A stretch of DNA of 64,000 nt from Falsochrobactrum shanghaiense (GCF_003149535.1 NZ_QGDB01000003.1:580809-644808), one strand, 5' to 3'; shown: positions 29,269 through 38,742, counted from the stretch's first letter. The notes: generated by a model from the sequence alone, not told the origin. Translations and numbers: made by a program.

Positions 29269-30191
29269 TGCTCTACCCGTATGCGGTTACGGCGATGCTC
29301 GCGCACCATCGACCATGTATAGAGCGCAAGCCCCGTCCAGATCAGTACGAATGCGCCGAGTTGCGCCGTCGAGAACGGCTCGTTGAAAATGAAGATCGCA
29401 AACAGAAACAGCATCGTCGGCGTCATATATTGCATCAGCCCCAGCGTCGTATAGCGCAGCAGTTTCGCGCCGCCTGCATAGAGGATGAGCGGAATGGCCG
29501 TGAGGGGACCAGCCAGCAGCAGCAGCGAAATGTCGGATGACGAACCGGCGACGAAATGATCCTGCCCGTTCATACCGAGCCACAGAATATAGCCGAGCGC
29601 AGGAACACCAAGGATCAGCACTTCAAGCGTGAAGCCCTGCAAGGCGGGCATCGGCAGGGACTTGCGGAAAAACCCGTAAAGGCCGAACGTCACGGGCAGG
29701 ATGATCGAAATCCAGGGCAGCCCCCCGGCCTCGATCGTCAGAAGCATCACCGCCGCAAAGGCGAAGCCGACCGCGATATATTGCGTCCTGTTCAAGCGCT
29801 CTCCGAGGAAAAGACCGCCCAGAACCACGTTGACCAGCGGGCCGATATAATAACCGAGCGCCGTCGCCATAACCTGGTCATGCGCGACTGCCCAGATATA
29901 CACCGTCCAGTTGCCCGAGACGAGCGTTGCCGTCAGCGCCGCCATGGCCAGCATACGCGGCTGGCGCAGGGTTGCAAAAATATCCTTGAACTGGCCCATC
30001 AGCACCAGAAGCAGCAGCGCGACAGGCACGGACCAGACGATGCGATGCGCCACGACTTCAAGCGCGGGCACATGAGAAAGCGCCTTGAGATAGAAGGGCA
30101 ATGCGCCCCAAAGTCCATAGGCAGCCAGAGCCATGAGAAAGCCCCGCGTCCCGTCCGAAAGGCGGGTCCCGGACATGGTCTGGTCGGTCAT
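29265..30191 (-). CDS. rarD: EamA family transporter RarD
   Basis: 308 residues, about ten membrane helices. GFLMALAAYGLWGALPFYLKALSHVPALEVVAHRIVWS is the RarD-type first EamA repeat (TIGR00688-like), and PFSTAQLGAFVLIWTGLALYTW ends the second. Members are drug/metabolite transporters of the inner membrane; E. coli RarD was named from a chloramphenicol-related phenotype, and the substrate is not known. Single gene, convergent with rsmA. Confidence 0.88.
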   Translation of the reverse strand: MTDQTMSGTRLSDGTRGFLMALAAYGLWGALPFYLKALSHVPALEVVAHRIVWSVPVALLLLVLMGQFKDIFATLRQPRMLAMAALTATLVSGNWTVYIWAVAHDQVMATALGYYIGPLVNVVLGGLFLGERLNRTQYIAVGFAFAAVMLLTIEAGGLPWISIILPVTFGLYGFFRKSLPMPALQGFTLEVLILGVPALGYILWLGMNGQDHFVAGSSSDISLLLLAGPLTAIPLILYAGGAKLLRYTTLGLMQYMTPTMLFLFAIFIFNEPFSTAQLGAFVLIWTGLALYTWSMVREHRRNRIRVEQ

Positions 30192-30293
30192 TTCAATCTC
30201 CGCGCTGGGTCCGGCTCTTGGGATGCCGCAATTTCGAGAAACCTGTTGAGCATGCTATGCGCCCAATGATTGATAAAATCCATTCAATTAAAC

Positions 30294-30311
30294 TGATTGA
30301 TACATCAATCA
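30294..30311. promoter_or_regulatory. Perfect palindrome between cimA and rarD
   Basis: TGATTGAT-AC-ATCAATCA, perfect 8-base arms, 103 bases upstream of the rarD start and 16 bases past the cimA stop on the minus strand. It may be an operator or a weak terminator; several further TTGAT/ATTGA words surround it. Confidence 0.4.
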
Positions 30312-30326
30312 AGCTGATCGAACCAT

Positions 30327-31940
30327 CTATTCCGCTGCTATCATTCCGGCGAGTGCGCGGTTTTTCATCAGCTTGTAATTGATGGAATCCATCAAGGCCT
30401 GAAAAGAAGCATCGATAATATTGTCGGAAACGCCCACCGTGCGCCAGCGTGCGCCGGTGGCGTCGCCCGATTCGATCAGTACCCGCGTGATCGCCGCCGT
30501 GCCGCCATTGAGAATGCGCACCTTGAAATCGACCAGTTCGAGATCGGCGATTTCTTCCTGATAGCGGCCTAGATCCTTGCGCAAGGCAATATCGAGCGCA
30601 TTGACCGGGCCGTGCCCCTCCGCAACCGACATATGCGTTTCGCCATCCACCTCGACCTTGACCACCGCTTCCGAAACGGTCTTCAACGCGCCATTGGCAT
30701 CAAAACGGCGCTCGACCAGACAGCGAAAGGAATCCACCTTGAAGAATTCCGGCTGTGGATTGAGCATGTTACGCGCCAGAAGCTCGAAACTCGCATCGGC
30801 CCCTTCATAGGCGTAACCTTCCGCTTCGCGTTCCTTGACCAGCGAGATCAGCATATCGAGGCGGGCGTCGTCTTTTGCGACATGAATGCCGCGCCGCTCA
30901 AGCTCTGCAATAAAGTTCGACTTGCCGCCCTGATCGGATACCATGACGCGGCGGCGATTGCCGACTGTTTCCGGCGGAATATGTTCGTAAGTCTGCGGCT
31001 CCTTGAGAAGCGCCGAGGCATGAATGCCTGCCTTGGTGGCGAAGGCCGATGTGCCTGCATAGGGCGCCTGTTCAGCAGGCGCGCGATTGAGAATATCGTC
31101 GAAAGCGCGCGAAATCCGCGTAATCGCCTTCAAGGCTTCCGGCGTGACGCCCAGTTCAAAACGATCGGCCCAATAAGGTTTCAACGCCAGAGTGGGGATC
31201 AGGGAGATGAGATTGGCATTGCCGCATCGTTCGCCAATTCCATTGAGCGTTCCCTGCACATGCCGCACACCCGCATCAATGGCGGCAAGCGAAACGGCAA
31301 CCGCCTGTTCCGTATCATTATGCGCATGAATGCCAAGGCTTTCGCCCGGCACGACAGCACAGACCGCCTTGACGATACTGGCGACTTCGGAAGGCTGCGT
31401 GCCGCCATTGGTGTCGCACAGCACCACCCAGCGCGCGCCTGCGGCATAGGCCGCACTCACGCAGGCCAGCGCATATTCCGGATTTGCCTTGTAGCCGTCG
31501 AAAAAATGTTCGCAATCGACCAGCGCCTCGCGTCCCGCCATGCGCGCGGCCATTACCGAGGCGGTGATCGATTCGAGATTTTCCTCATTGGTGCAACCAA
31601 GCGCGAGCCGCACATGATAATCCCAGCTTTTGGCGACGAAACAGATGGCATCGCTCGACGCCTGCAACAAGGTCGCAAGTCCCGGATCGTTCGAAGCGGA
31701 GATTCCCGCCCGCTTGGTCATGCCGAAGGCTGCAAACTTCGCGCGCCTGGTCTGCCGCTTTTTGAAGAATGCCGTATCGGTGGGATTGGCACCGGGATAG
31801 CCGCCTTCGACATAATCGACGCCGAGTTCTTCCAGCAGCGCGACAATGGCTTTCTTGTCCTCGACCGAGAAATCGATGCCGGGTGTTTGCTGCCCATCCC
31901 GCAAGGTCGTGTCGTAGATATAGAGGCGTTCGCGTGCCAT
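30327..31940 (-). CDS. cimA: Citramalate synthase / 2-isopropylmalate synthase family
   Basis: About 537 residues from the ATG at 31940. The N-terminal YDTTLRDGQQTPGIDFSVEDK is the HMGL-like aldolase barrel, GIHAHNDTEQAVAVSLAAI carries metal-binding histidines, and GTLNGIGERCGNANL is the second family signature. The C-terminal part (from about 400) is the LeuA-type allosteric domain. The length and motifs fit the TIGR00977-type citramalate synthase, which condenses pyruvate and acetyl-CoA as a threonine-independent route to isoleucine. Isopropylmalate synthase activity cannot be excluded from sequence. Upstream ATG at 31964 is the alternative start. Confidence 0.87.
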   Translation of the reverse strand: MARERLYIYDTTLRDGQQTPGIDFSVEDKKAIVALLEELGVDYVEGGYPGANPTDTAFFKKRQTRRAKFAAFGMTKRAGISASNDPGLATLLQASSDAICFVAKSWDYHVRLALGCTNEENLESITASVMAARMAGREALVDCEHFFDGYKANPEYALACVSAAYAAGARWVVLCDTNGGTQPSEVASIVKAVCAVVPGESLGIHAHNDTEQAVAVSLAAIDAGVRHVQGTLNGIGERCGNANLISLIPTLALKPYWADRFELGVTPEALKAITRISRAFDDILNRAPAEQAPYAGTSAFATKAGIHASALLKEPQTYEHIPPETVGNRRRVMVSDQGGKSNFIAELERRGIHVAKDDARLDMLISLVKEREAEGYAYEGADASFELLARNMLNPQPEFFKVDSFRCLVERRFDANGALKTVSEAVVKVEVDGETHMSVAEGHGPVNALDIALRKDLGRYQEEIADLELVDFKVRILNGGTAAITRVLIESGDATGARWRTVGVSDNIIDASFQALMDSINYKLMKNRALAGMIAAE

Positions 31941-31968
31941 GTTGCCTGCCTGTCGGTGGGTCATGCTT

Positions 31969-32442
31969 TTAATTGTTGTCCGTATCGTGATCGGGATGCT
32001 GGTAGGACACCATGGTCCTTACAAATTCGATGCTTTTCGGATCGTGCTCGGTTTCCTTACCGGGCAGATTTGCAAGGCCATCAACATAGGACAGCTTCTT
32101 TTCGATGCCCCATTGCACGAGCGGCACGACCTCTTCGGGATTGTCAAAAGCGCCGATTGCCAGTCCCACGCCGTCCGGTGCTTCATAGGTCAAAGGCGTT
32201 CCGCATTCGGAACAAAAACCACGGCTGACATGGTTGGACGATTGAAAGCGCTTCGGCTCATCGCGCGTCCATGTGAGCTTTGCTTCACCAATGGAGGCGA
32301 GCGGCGCGTAGAAGCTGCCGAACGCCTTCTGGCACATGCGGCAATGGCAAATGGAAGCAGATTCGAGCGCACCTTCAATATGAAAGCGCACCGCGCCGCA
32401 CTGGCATCCGCCGCTATAAAACGGTTTGTTATCGAGCGTCAT
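31969..32442 (-). CDS. GFA/CENP-V family zinc protein
   Basis: About 157 residues. The glutathione-dependent formaldehyde-activating (GFA) fold shows as GGCQCGAVRFHIEG, CHCRMCQKAFGS and CSECGTPLTY, giving the seven or so cysteines that bind two zinc ions. The start at 32442 follows an excellent AAGGAGGAG ribosome-binding site. Most family members have no proven reaction and the formaldehyde role is doubtful, so only the fold is claimed. It sits between cimA and cysS on the same strand. Confidence 0.9.
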   Translation of the reverse strand: MTLDNKPFYSGGCQCGAVRFHIEGALESASICHCRMCQKAFGSFYAPLASIGEAKLTWTRDEPKRFQSSNHVSRGFCSECGTPLTYEAPDGVGLAIGAFDNPEEVVPLVQWGIEKKLSYVDGLANLPGKETEHDPKSIEFVRTMVSYQHPDHDTDNN

Positions 32443-32467
32443 GGTCTCCTCCTTTTCCATGATCCGG

Positions 32468-33985
32468 TCAGCTTACCACATCCCATGTCGTGATGCGTTC
32501 GCCGGTAGAAGGGTCCTTGCCGTCCTTCAACTGCACACCCTCGCCAAGAAGTTCGTCACGGATGCGATCTGCTTCCGCCCAATTCTTCTCTGCGATCAAG
32601 CGCAGGCGCTCGCCGATACGCGCTTCGATTGAGGCCGCATCCACATTCGCTCCTGCAAAAATCGGCAGGTCCGAGGCCGTTACGAAATGCATATCGAGCA
32701 GCCCCATCAGCGCCATGCCCTCGCCCAGTGCCGCCGCATCCTTCGTCTTGAAGGCTTTGCGCAGGGCCGTAATCGCAGCCCATGTGTTGAGATCGTCCGC
32801 CAATGCCGCGACAGCTTCATGGTCTGCGCAAACCTGCTGTGGCGAAGCAAAACCTTCGCTGCGCAGCAGGCCATACCAGCGATGAAGCTCCTCGGCAGAT
32901 TCCGCCAGACGTTGCGCCGTCCAGTTGATCGGCTCGCGATAATGGGTTTGCAGCATGGACAGGCGCGCGGCCAGCCCCACCCAGCGATCACGGATATTCT
33001 TGTCGTCCCAATCGCCTAAGTGCGGCAGGCCGCTGTCGAGGACATCGCGAATGGTGATGAAATTGCCGAGTGATTTCGACATTTTCTGCCCTTCGACCTG
33101 CAAAAAGCCGTTATGCATCCACACGCTTGCCATGCGTTCGGTGCCAAAAGCGCAGCAGGACTGGGCGATCTCGTTTTCATGATGCGGGAAGACCAGATCG
33201 ATGCCGCCGCCATGAATGTCGAACTGGTTTTTTTCCGGGTCGTCGCATTTCAGACCGCCGCCAAATGGCTCCAGAAGCTTTGCCATCGACATGGCCGAGC
33301 ATTCTATATGCCAGCCGGGGCGGCCAAATGTCTGGATTCCCGCAGGCGACGGCCAGCCCGGTTCGCCCTCTCTGGACGGCTTCCACAGCACGAAATCCAT
33401 TTCGTCGCGCTTGTAAGACGCCACATCCACCCGCGCGCCCGCCAGCATTTCATCGAGCGAACGGCGCGCAAGCGCGCCATAACGCGGTCCCTTGAGCGTA
33501 TTCATCGTCGATGGAGAAAACAGCACATGGTCTTCCGCGACATAGGCGACACCGCGCTGCACGAGCCGGTCGATGAGCGCGCGCATTTCGTCCATATGCT
33601 CGGTCGCACGCGGCTGCACGGTGGGCTGCAAATTTCCAAGCGCACTCACATCGGCCTGAAACTGCGCATTGGTGCTTTCTGTAACCTTGCGGATCGCCTC
33701 ATTGAAGGGCAGACCGGGGTAATCACGCGCGGCGCGCGCATTGATCTTGTCATCGACGTCCGTGATGTTGCGTGCATAGGTGACGTGCTCCGCACCATAG
33801 ACATGACGCAGCAGGCGAAACAGCACGTCGAAAACGATTACCGGCCTTGCATTGCCGATATGGGCATGGTCATAGACGGTCGGTCCGCAGACATACATGC
33901 GCACATTATTCGCTTCGAGGGGGACAAAATCCTCCTTCGTGCGGGTCAGCGTATTATAGAGGCGAAGTTGCGGCGCATCAGCCAT
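32468..33985 (-). CDS. cysS: Cysteinyl-tRNA synthetase
   Basis: 505 residues. Class I synthetase: [18 protein letters not shown] includes the zinc cysteine and the HIGH motif, KMSKSLGN is the KMSKS loop, and [19 protein letters not shown] holds further zinc ligands. The C-terminal DALR-type domain and the short terminal helix are present. It lies 25 bases upstream of the GFA gene on the same strand and probably heads the transcript. Its leader holds no recognisable riboswitch. Confidence 0.97.
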   Translation of the reverse strand: MADAPQLRLYNTLTRTKEDFVPLEANNVRMYVCGPTVYDHAHIGNARPVIVFDVLFRLLRHVYGAEHVTYARNITDVDDKINARAARDYPGLPFNEAIRKVTESTNAQFQADVSALGNLQPTVQPRATEHMDEMRALIDRLVQRGVAYVAEDHVLFSPSTMNTLKGPRYGALARRSLDEMLAGARVDVASYKRDEMDFVLWKPSREGEPGWPSPAGIQTFGRPGWHIECSAMSMAKLLEPFGGGLKCDDPEKNQFDIHGGGIDLVFPHHENEIAQSCCAFGTERMASVWMHNGFLQVEGQKMSKSLGNFITIRDVLDSGLPHLGDWDDKNIRDRWVGLAARLSMLQTHYREPINWTAQRLAESAEELHRWYGLLRSEGFASPQQVCADHEAVAALADDLNTWAAITALRKAFKTKDAAALGEGMALMGLLDMHFVTASDLPIFAGANVDAASIEARIGERLRLIAEKNWAEADRIRDELLGEGVQLKDGKDPSTGERITTWDVVS

Positions 33986-34367
33986 TCTAATTCCCCAAAA
34001 GACCTGAAATACGGGTACGAAAAACCGCAGCCGACTGGCCGGGGCGTTATCATCCTGTTAATGCAAGGGGAGACGAAAACGGCCGGGCCAGCAAGCTGCT
34101 AGCCAATAATAATCGAACCAGTACAAATGATTGCGGTCAGCGTTTTCATGCAGACACTTATCCCTGCGCCATCGGCTTACGTCAAGGACTTTTAGAAAAC
34201 GCCCTCAAAATGGCAGCATTGCCCCCAATCGTCCTGTGGTATTTTAGCAACCCTTCCAAATCTTGCGAAGCGTTAACTCGAATACCGTAAAACCGGCCTC
34301 AATCAGCCTTCATTCCGTCTCAATCCATCACAAAATAGTGAGGAGTAGTTTGGATGAGGATGGACCA
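33986..34367. other. Intergenic region upstream of cysS
   Basis: 382 bases between the divergent cysS and the small ORF at 34368. I see no repeat, RNA gene or ORF of convincing quality; promoters for both directions are expected but not assignable by eye. Confidence 0.5.
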
Positions 34368-34535
34368 ATGCGTAAAAGTGAGCCGCAGCCGCGGCAAGAC
34401 CAGTTGATCGACCAGTACCGCGAAATCGGACCTGCCGTTCTGGTTGCCGCCCTGTTGAACAAGGCGGAGAGCAAGGAAGAAGCGCGCAACGACAATCATC
34501 GCCGCTCGATCCTAGCCGTTAAAAAACCGGGTTAA
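34368..34535 (+). CDS. Small hypothetical protein (55 residues)
   Basis: MRKSEPQPRQDQLIDQYREI, then GPAVLVAALLNKAESKEEAR and a basic C-terminus. The ATG at 34368 has GAGGA seven bases upstream; a TTG at 34350 with AGGAG is an alternative. A short amphipathic or hydrophobic centre (PAVLVAALL) is flanked by charged parts. It overlaps the 3' end of the convergent exporter gene by 24 bases. I recall similar small proteins in Rhizobiales but cannot name a family. Real but uncertain. Confidence 0.45.
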   Translation: MRKSEPQPRQDQLIDQYREIGPAVLVAALLNKAESKEEARNDNHRRSILAVKKPG

Positions 34536-35132
34536 AAGGCTGATAGCGATCAGCGCCATCACCGCGCCGATGATGCAATCAAGCACACGCCAGGCGGCAG
34601 GCCTGGCGAAGACGGGCTGCAATAGCCGCGCGCCGTAGCCAAGCGAGAAAAACCACACGAATGATGCAATGGCCGCGCCCGCAGCATAGGCAGCGCGGGC
34701 AAGGCCCTCAAAACGGGCCGACAGGCTGCCGAGCAGCACCACCGTGTCGAGATAGACATGCGGGTTGAGGAAAGTCAGCGCCAGACAGGTCGCGATTGCG
34801 GCTTTCAGGCTTACACTGCCATTCGATCTGACCTGCATGGCTTCGGGGTGGAATGCGCGGCGAAAGGCCACCGAAGCATACCAGAACAAAAAAGCCGCAC
34901 CCGCCAGAGTGACAAATGCAATAAGCTGCGGCGATTGCGCAATCAGCGTGCCAAGCCCCGCGACACCGGCTGCGATCAGCAGGGCGTCGGATAATGCGCA
35001 GATCAGGCACAGAATGAAGACATGCTGGCGCAACAATCCCTGACGCAAGATGAACGCATTTTGCGCGCCGATGGCGATGATGAGCGACGCACCAAGAAGA
35101 AACCCGGACAGGGCGGCTGAATACACGGACAT
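34512..35132 (-). CDS. LysE/ArgO family amino-acid exporter
   Basis: 206 residues with about six membrane helices. ALSGFLLGASLIIAIGAQNAFILRQGLLR is the conserved N-terminal region of LysE/ArgO exporters, and CLALTFLNPHVYLDTVVLLGSL carries the NPHVYLDT motif of this subgroup (LysE and ArgO, rather than RhtB). The likely substrates are arginine and lysine, by family. No LysG/ArgP-type regulator is adjacent. Confidence 0.9.
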   Translation of the reverse strand: MSVYSAALSGFLLGASLIIAIGAQNAFILRQGLLRQHVFILCLICALSDALLIAAGVAGLGTLIAQSPQLIAFVTLAGAAFLFWYASVAFRRAFHPEAMQVRSNGSVSLKAAIATCLALTFLNPHVYLDTVVLLGSLSARFEGLARAAYAAGAAIASFVWFFSLGYGARLLQPVFARPAAWRVLDCIIGAVMALIAISLLTRFFNG

Positions 35133-35153
35133 TCCCCGAAAATAAAAGTGAAA

Positions 35154-35933
35154 TCAGAACATGGAAAGCTGGTCGCCCGAATCCGCCTCAGGTTCAGAGC
35201 TTTTCTTTCTTTTTGGCTGCGCGGGTTCCGCCGTCAAGTCTTCTTCCACGCGAGCCTGCAAATCCGGTGACGTATTGGCCACGTTGTTGACCTTATCGGA
35301 CACCGGAATGACCTCGAAAAAGTCATCCTGAACGGGCCGCATGATGTCGGCCACTTCCTTTGGCAGAAAATTTTTACAATCGAGCCAGCGCGCAAAATCT
35401 TCCGGCTGCACCACCACCGGCATGCGCGCATGAATCGGGCGCAGCAAATTATTGGCACTCGTGGTCAAAAGACCCGCCGTATCGATCTGCGATCCATCGG
35501 CACTGCTCCATGTTTCCACCAGCGCGCCAAAAGCCACGATGCCGCCATTGCGCGGCCTGATCCAGTAGGGCTGCGATTTGTTCTTGCCCACGCGCCGCCA
35601 CTCATAAAAGCCGGAAGCAGGCACAAGTGCACGACGATGATTGAGAGCAGCCCGGAAAGAGTTCTTTTCCGCAGCCGTTTCCGAGCGAATATTGAACACA
35701 AGCGGCCAGTCATTGGGGTTCTTCACCCATGAGGGCACAAAGCCCCAGCGCACCAGCAGCCCTGCCCTGTCGGGGCGATTGCTGCCGGGCGGCGGGGTTT
35801 CACCAGCCAGAATGGAGAGGATCGGCTGGGTAGGCGCAATATTGTAACGCGGAGGAAAATCCTCCGCGATCATCGCGCCGAGCAAGGCTTCAACCTCTTC
35901 CCGGCTTGCAGTTAAAGAAAAACGTCCACACAT
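35154..35933 (-). CDS. SOS response-associated peptidase (SRAP, YedK/HMCES family)
   Basis: About 259 residues, starting at the MCGRF motif; translation from 35933 leaves the catalytic cysteine at position 2 after methionine removal. RYNIAPTQP, SGFYEWRR (catalytic glutamate) and HARMPVV (catalytic histidine) complete the active site. SRAP proteins crosslink to abasic sites in single-stranded DNA and shield them from error-prone repair. The C-terminal 40 residues are charged and low in complexity (EPAQPKRKKSSEPEADSGDQ). The first ATG of the frame (35942) would add three residues and block the cysteine, so it was not used. Confidence 0.93.
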   Translation of the reverse strand: MCGRFSLTASREEVEALLGAMIAEDFPPRYNIAPTQPILSILAGETPPPGSNRPDRAGLLVRWGFVPSWVKNPNDWPLVFNIRSETAAEKNSFRAALNHRRALVPASGFYEWRRVGKNKSQPYWIRPRNGGIVAFGALVETWSSADGSQIDTAGLLTTSANNLLRPIHARMPVVVQPEDFARWLDCKNFLPKEVADIMRPVQDDFFEVIPVSDKVNNVANTSPDLQARVEEDLTAEPAQPKRKKSSEPEADSGDQLSMF

Positions 35934-36015
35934 GGCGCTCATGTTCAGGCTTTTTCCTCATGGGTCAAGCCATGGTCGTATTGCAAAATCCGTGCAGCGC
36001 GATCATAGCTGGATC

Positions 36016-36453
36016 ATGATTACCGTTCCGCTTTCTCCGCTTCCTTTGCAAATCCATGGCGTCTCGCTTGTCTGCCGTCGCGACAGGCGCTTTCTGCTCG
36101 TCAGGCGCGGCAAGGAACCGTGGAAGGACTGGCTTGCTTTTCCGGGCGGCAGCGTCGAAGCCGGGGAAACCGCCGAAGAAGCAGCCCTTCGCGAATTGAA
36201 GGAAGAAACGGCGCTTGATGCGGGTTCGCTGGCGCATCTCATCACCGTCGATCTGGCGCTTGAGGGCAAGGCTTATGAAAAAAGCTATTATCTGTCCGTC
36301 TTTCGCGCCTTTGATCTTTCAGGCATTGAGCAGGCGGGTGACGACGCCGTTTCGATTCACTGGCTGACAATTGAAGAAATGGCGAAGGTGAATGTGACCG
36401 AGAGTACGCTGGATGTGGCGCGTTGCGTTGCCGAACGCGAAGACGGGCCATGA
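36016..36453 (+). CDS. Nudix hydrolase
   Basis: About 145 residues. The Nudix box is complete: GGSVEAGETAEEAALRELKE followed by ETAL, preceded by WLAFP. The arrangement around ADP-ribose or (deoxy)nucleotide hydrolases is plausible, but substrate cannot be told from the box. The chosen start MITVPLSPLPLQ at 36016 leaves a typical family length; an upstream frame to 35932 would overlap the SRAP start region. Confidence 0.87.
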   Translation: MITVPLSPLPLQIHGVSLVCRRDRRFLLVRRGKEPWKDWLAFPGGSVEAGETAEEAALRELKEETALDAGSLAHLITVDLALEGKAYEKSYYLSVFRAFDLSGIEQAGDDAVSIHWLTIEEMAKVNVTESTLDVARCVAEREDGP

Positions 36454-36526
36454 TAGTTTCAGCCTTCTCACGCCATGAAGCAGCCTCTATTCTGCGCAAC
36501 AAACCGGAAGAGCGAGAGGGTAACAC

Positions 36527-36901
36527 TTGAAAGGCAACTGGCTTTCCCTGTTGGCGGTTGGAATGTGGCTGGGGACGGTGTACCCGGCCCTGTCCGCACA
36601 GGATGCGCCCTATGACGGAAAGTTGCTCCGGGTCGCCGAGGTTCTGGGCTCGCTGCATTATCTGCGCAATCTTTGTGGGGAAACCGGCAGCGAATGGCGC
36701 GACCGGATGGATGCGATCATCGCTGCCGAAAATCCATCCGAAGCGGAAAAGTTGCAGCTTGTTTCGAGTTTCAACTACGGCTATCGCGTTTTCAGCGACA
36801 ATTATACCCGCTGCACCCCCTCTGCCCTTGCGGCGATTGATCGCTATATGAAAGAGGGAGAAAGCTTGTCGAACGAGATCATCTCGCGTTATGGCAATTA
36901 A
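36527..36901 (+). CDS. Secreted TIGR02301 family protein
   Basis: 124 residues starting at a TTG (36527) with GAGAGGG upstream. A signal peptide covers about 1-24 (ALSAQ). The mature protein has two cysteines (NLCGET, TRCTPS) and the alpha-helical pattern LLRVAEVLGSLHYLRNLCG that I associate with the TIGR02301 family of Rhizobiales. Function unknown; periplasmic. Confidence 0.72.
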   Translation: MKGNWLSLLAVGMWLGTVYPALSAQDAPYDGKLLRVAEVLGSLHYLRNLCGETGSEWRDRMDAIIAAENPSEAEKLQLVSSFNYGYRVFSDNYTRCTPSALAAIDRYMKEGESLSNEIISRYGN

Positions 36902-36962
36902 CCAATTCATAACTCTTGTGCGGATTGACGCGAATTAAATCATCCAAATCCGCTTTATTCTG

Positions 36963-36977
36963 TTAACACTCTCTTAA
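36963..36977. promoter_or_regulatory. CtrA-like box TTAA-N7-TTAA
   Basis: TTAA (36963-36966), seven bases, TTAA (36974-36977), then AC. It lies 78 bases before the ATG of the small gene at 37055, where a promoter is expected. Inferred from spacing and sequence. Confidence 0.45.
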
Positions 36978-37054
36978 ACTGACATTGGCTGCGACGCTTT
37001 CATCTCTCATAAAAAGCGAGAAACGGGCCGCGCAGCAGAAAGACATTAGACAGC

Positions 37055-37321
37055 ATGAAGTCGATGGAACATATGCCAGCCGATCTGGACGAAATGATTG
37101 CCCGCGAAAAAAAGCTGGTCGCGATCGAATATCAGAACGAAGCCTGGGCCGACGGAATTTCAGACGGTATCGAGCCTGAAATATTGGCCGAAGCTGCTTT
37201 CACCACGGCTCTGACCGAGCTTATGCGCGAGGCAGGCGAAGATTGCGCGCTCGAACTGATCGAGAAAATGCGCGAGCAGATCATCGCCGGAACCTTGCTG
37301 CCTGAACGTATTCTTCAGTAG
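37055..37321 (+). CDS. Small acidic hypothetical protein
   Basis: 88 residues, acidic and helical (LVAIEYQNEAWADGISDGIE, LTELMREAGEDCALELIEKM). No signal peptide or membrane segment; one cysteine. I do not recognise it. Three in-frame ATGs in the first seven codons make the exact start unclear. It ends one base before the stop of the convergent dihydroorotase gene. A CtrA-like box upstream suggests possible cell-cycle control. Confidence 0.6.
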   Translation: MKSMEHMPADLDEMIAREKKLVAIEYQNEAWADGISDGIEPEILAEAAFTTALTELMREAGEDCALELIEKMREQIIAGTLLPERILQ

Positions 37322-37322
37322 A

Positions 37323-38657
37323 TCACCTGCACAGTAGAGCCTCCAGAAACTCGACCGGCTCGCCCTGATGCGGATTGACGATTTCCGCTTCCCACATCAC
37401 CTTGATACCGCGCACGAAAGTGCCCACCGGCCAGCCGGTGACGCTCTTGCCATGATAAGGCGTCCAGCCTGCCTTTGAGCCTGCCTGCTCATGCGTGATG
37501 GTTTCGCGGCGTTTCATATCGACGATGGTGAGATCGGCATCATAGCCCACCGCAATACGGCCCTTGCGCGCCATGCCGAAAATACGGTTGGGGCCATGGC
37601 TCGACAAATCGACAAAGCGCTCAAGCGACAGTTTTCCCGCATTCACATGATCGAGCATGATCGGCACCAGCGTCTGCACGCCCGTCATGCCGGACGGTGA
37701 AGCCGGATAGGTTTTCTGCTTTTCTTCCAGCGTATGCGGCGCATGGTCGGAACCAAGCACATCGACAATACCCTGATCGATACCTTTCCAGACCCCATCG
37801 CGGTGGCGCTTGTCGCGCACCGGCGGGTTCATCTGGATGAGATTGCCCAGCGTCGCATAATCATCCGCCGACAATGTGAGGTGATGCGGGGTGGCCTCGC
37901 AGGTCGCCATATCCTTGTGCGCCTGCAAGAAGTCGATTTCTTCTGCCGTTGAAATATGCAGCACATGAATGCGCGCGCCGGTTTCGCGCGCGATGCGCAC
38001 CAGGCGCTGCGTGCATTGGAGTGCGGCCACCTCATCACGCCAGACCGGATGGCTGGACGGATCGCCCGCAACGCGCAGGCCCTCGCGCTCTTTCAGGCGG
38101 AATTCGTCTTCCGAATGGAAGGCGGCACGGCGGCGGGTATTTTCGAGAATGGAACGAACGCCGTCATCGTCCTCGACCAGCAGATCACCGGTCGATGAGC
38201 CCATGAACACCTTAATACCGGCGGCACCCGGCAGGCGTTCGAGTTCCGCCACATCCTTCGCATTGTCGCGGGTTCCGCCGACCCAGAAGGCGAAATCGCA
38301 ATGCATGCGATGACGAGCGCGCGCAATCTTGTCTTCAAGCGTCTCGGCGGAAGTGGTCAGCGGCTTGGTGTTGGGCATTTCAAAAACCGCCGTCACGCCG
38401 CCCAGAACAGCGGCAAGGGAGCCGGTTTCGAGGTCTTCCTTATGCTCCAGCCCCGGCTCGCGGAAATGAACCTGACTATCGACCACGCCGGGCAGGATGT
38501 GAAGGCCGGTGCAATCGATAACTTCACCGGCGGATGCTGAGCCCAGAGAACCTATCGCCTCTATGCGTCCGTTACGAATACCGATGTCGCGCTGGCCTGT
38601 GCCGTCATGATTGACGAGGGTTGCACCTTTCAGGATCGTATCGAACGTTTCAGCCAT
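37323..38657 (-). CDS. pyrC: Dihydroorotase
   Basis: 444 residues, class I-type dihydroorotase, which cyclises carbamoyl-aspartate in pyrimidine synthesis. Start MAETFDTILKGATLVNHDG at 38657 fits the family; the longer frame to 38777 adds an unrelated sequence. VDSQVHFREPGLEHKEDLE is the metal-binding loop, ATPHHLTLS and DVLGSDHAPHTLEEK are further metal-ligand regions, and GYDADLTIVD closes the amidohydrolase fold. Note that the usual HxH metal motif reads QxH here; similar QVHFREPG sequences occur in related dihydroorotases as I recall. Divergent from the YgfZ-type gene. Confidence 0.9.
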   Translation of the reverse strand: MAETFDTILKGATLVNHDGTGQRDIGIRNGRIEAIGSLGSASAGEVIDCTGLHILPGVVDSQVHFREPGLEHKEDLETGSLAAVLGGVTAVFEMPNTKPLTTSAETLEDKIARARHRMHCDFAFWVGGTRDNAKDVAELERLPGAAGIKVFMGSSTGDLLVEDDDGVRSILENTRRRAAFHSEDEFRLKEREGLRVAGDPSSHPVWRDEVAALQCTQRLVRIARETGARIHVLHISTAEEIDFLQAHKDMATCEATPHHLTLSADDYATLGNLIQMNPPVRDKRHRDGVWKGIDQGIVDVLGSDHAPHTLEEKQKTYPASPSGMTGVQTLVPIMLDHVNAGKLSLERFVDLSSHGPNRIFGMARKGRIAVGYDADLTIVDMKRRETITHEQAGSKAGWTPYHGKSVTGWPVGTFVRGIKVMWEAEIVNPHQGEPVEFLEALLCR

Positions 38658-38742
38658 TGTGGTCTCCTGCTGGCTTGTTGGGACTTGCGAGCCTCTTCGA
38701 TGCGGCTTACGTAACGATGGCGGCAAAGGCAAGGAAGAAGCA

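Noticed and set aside
30612..32228. Long plus-strand frame (538 codons) antisense to cimA
   Set aside because: Shadow frame; its translation is rich in Arg, His and Cys without any domain, whereas the minus strand gives a complete synthase.
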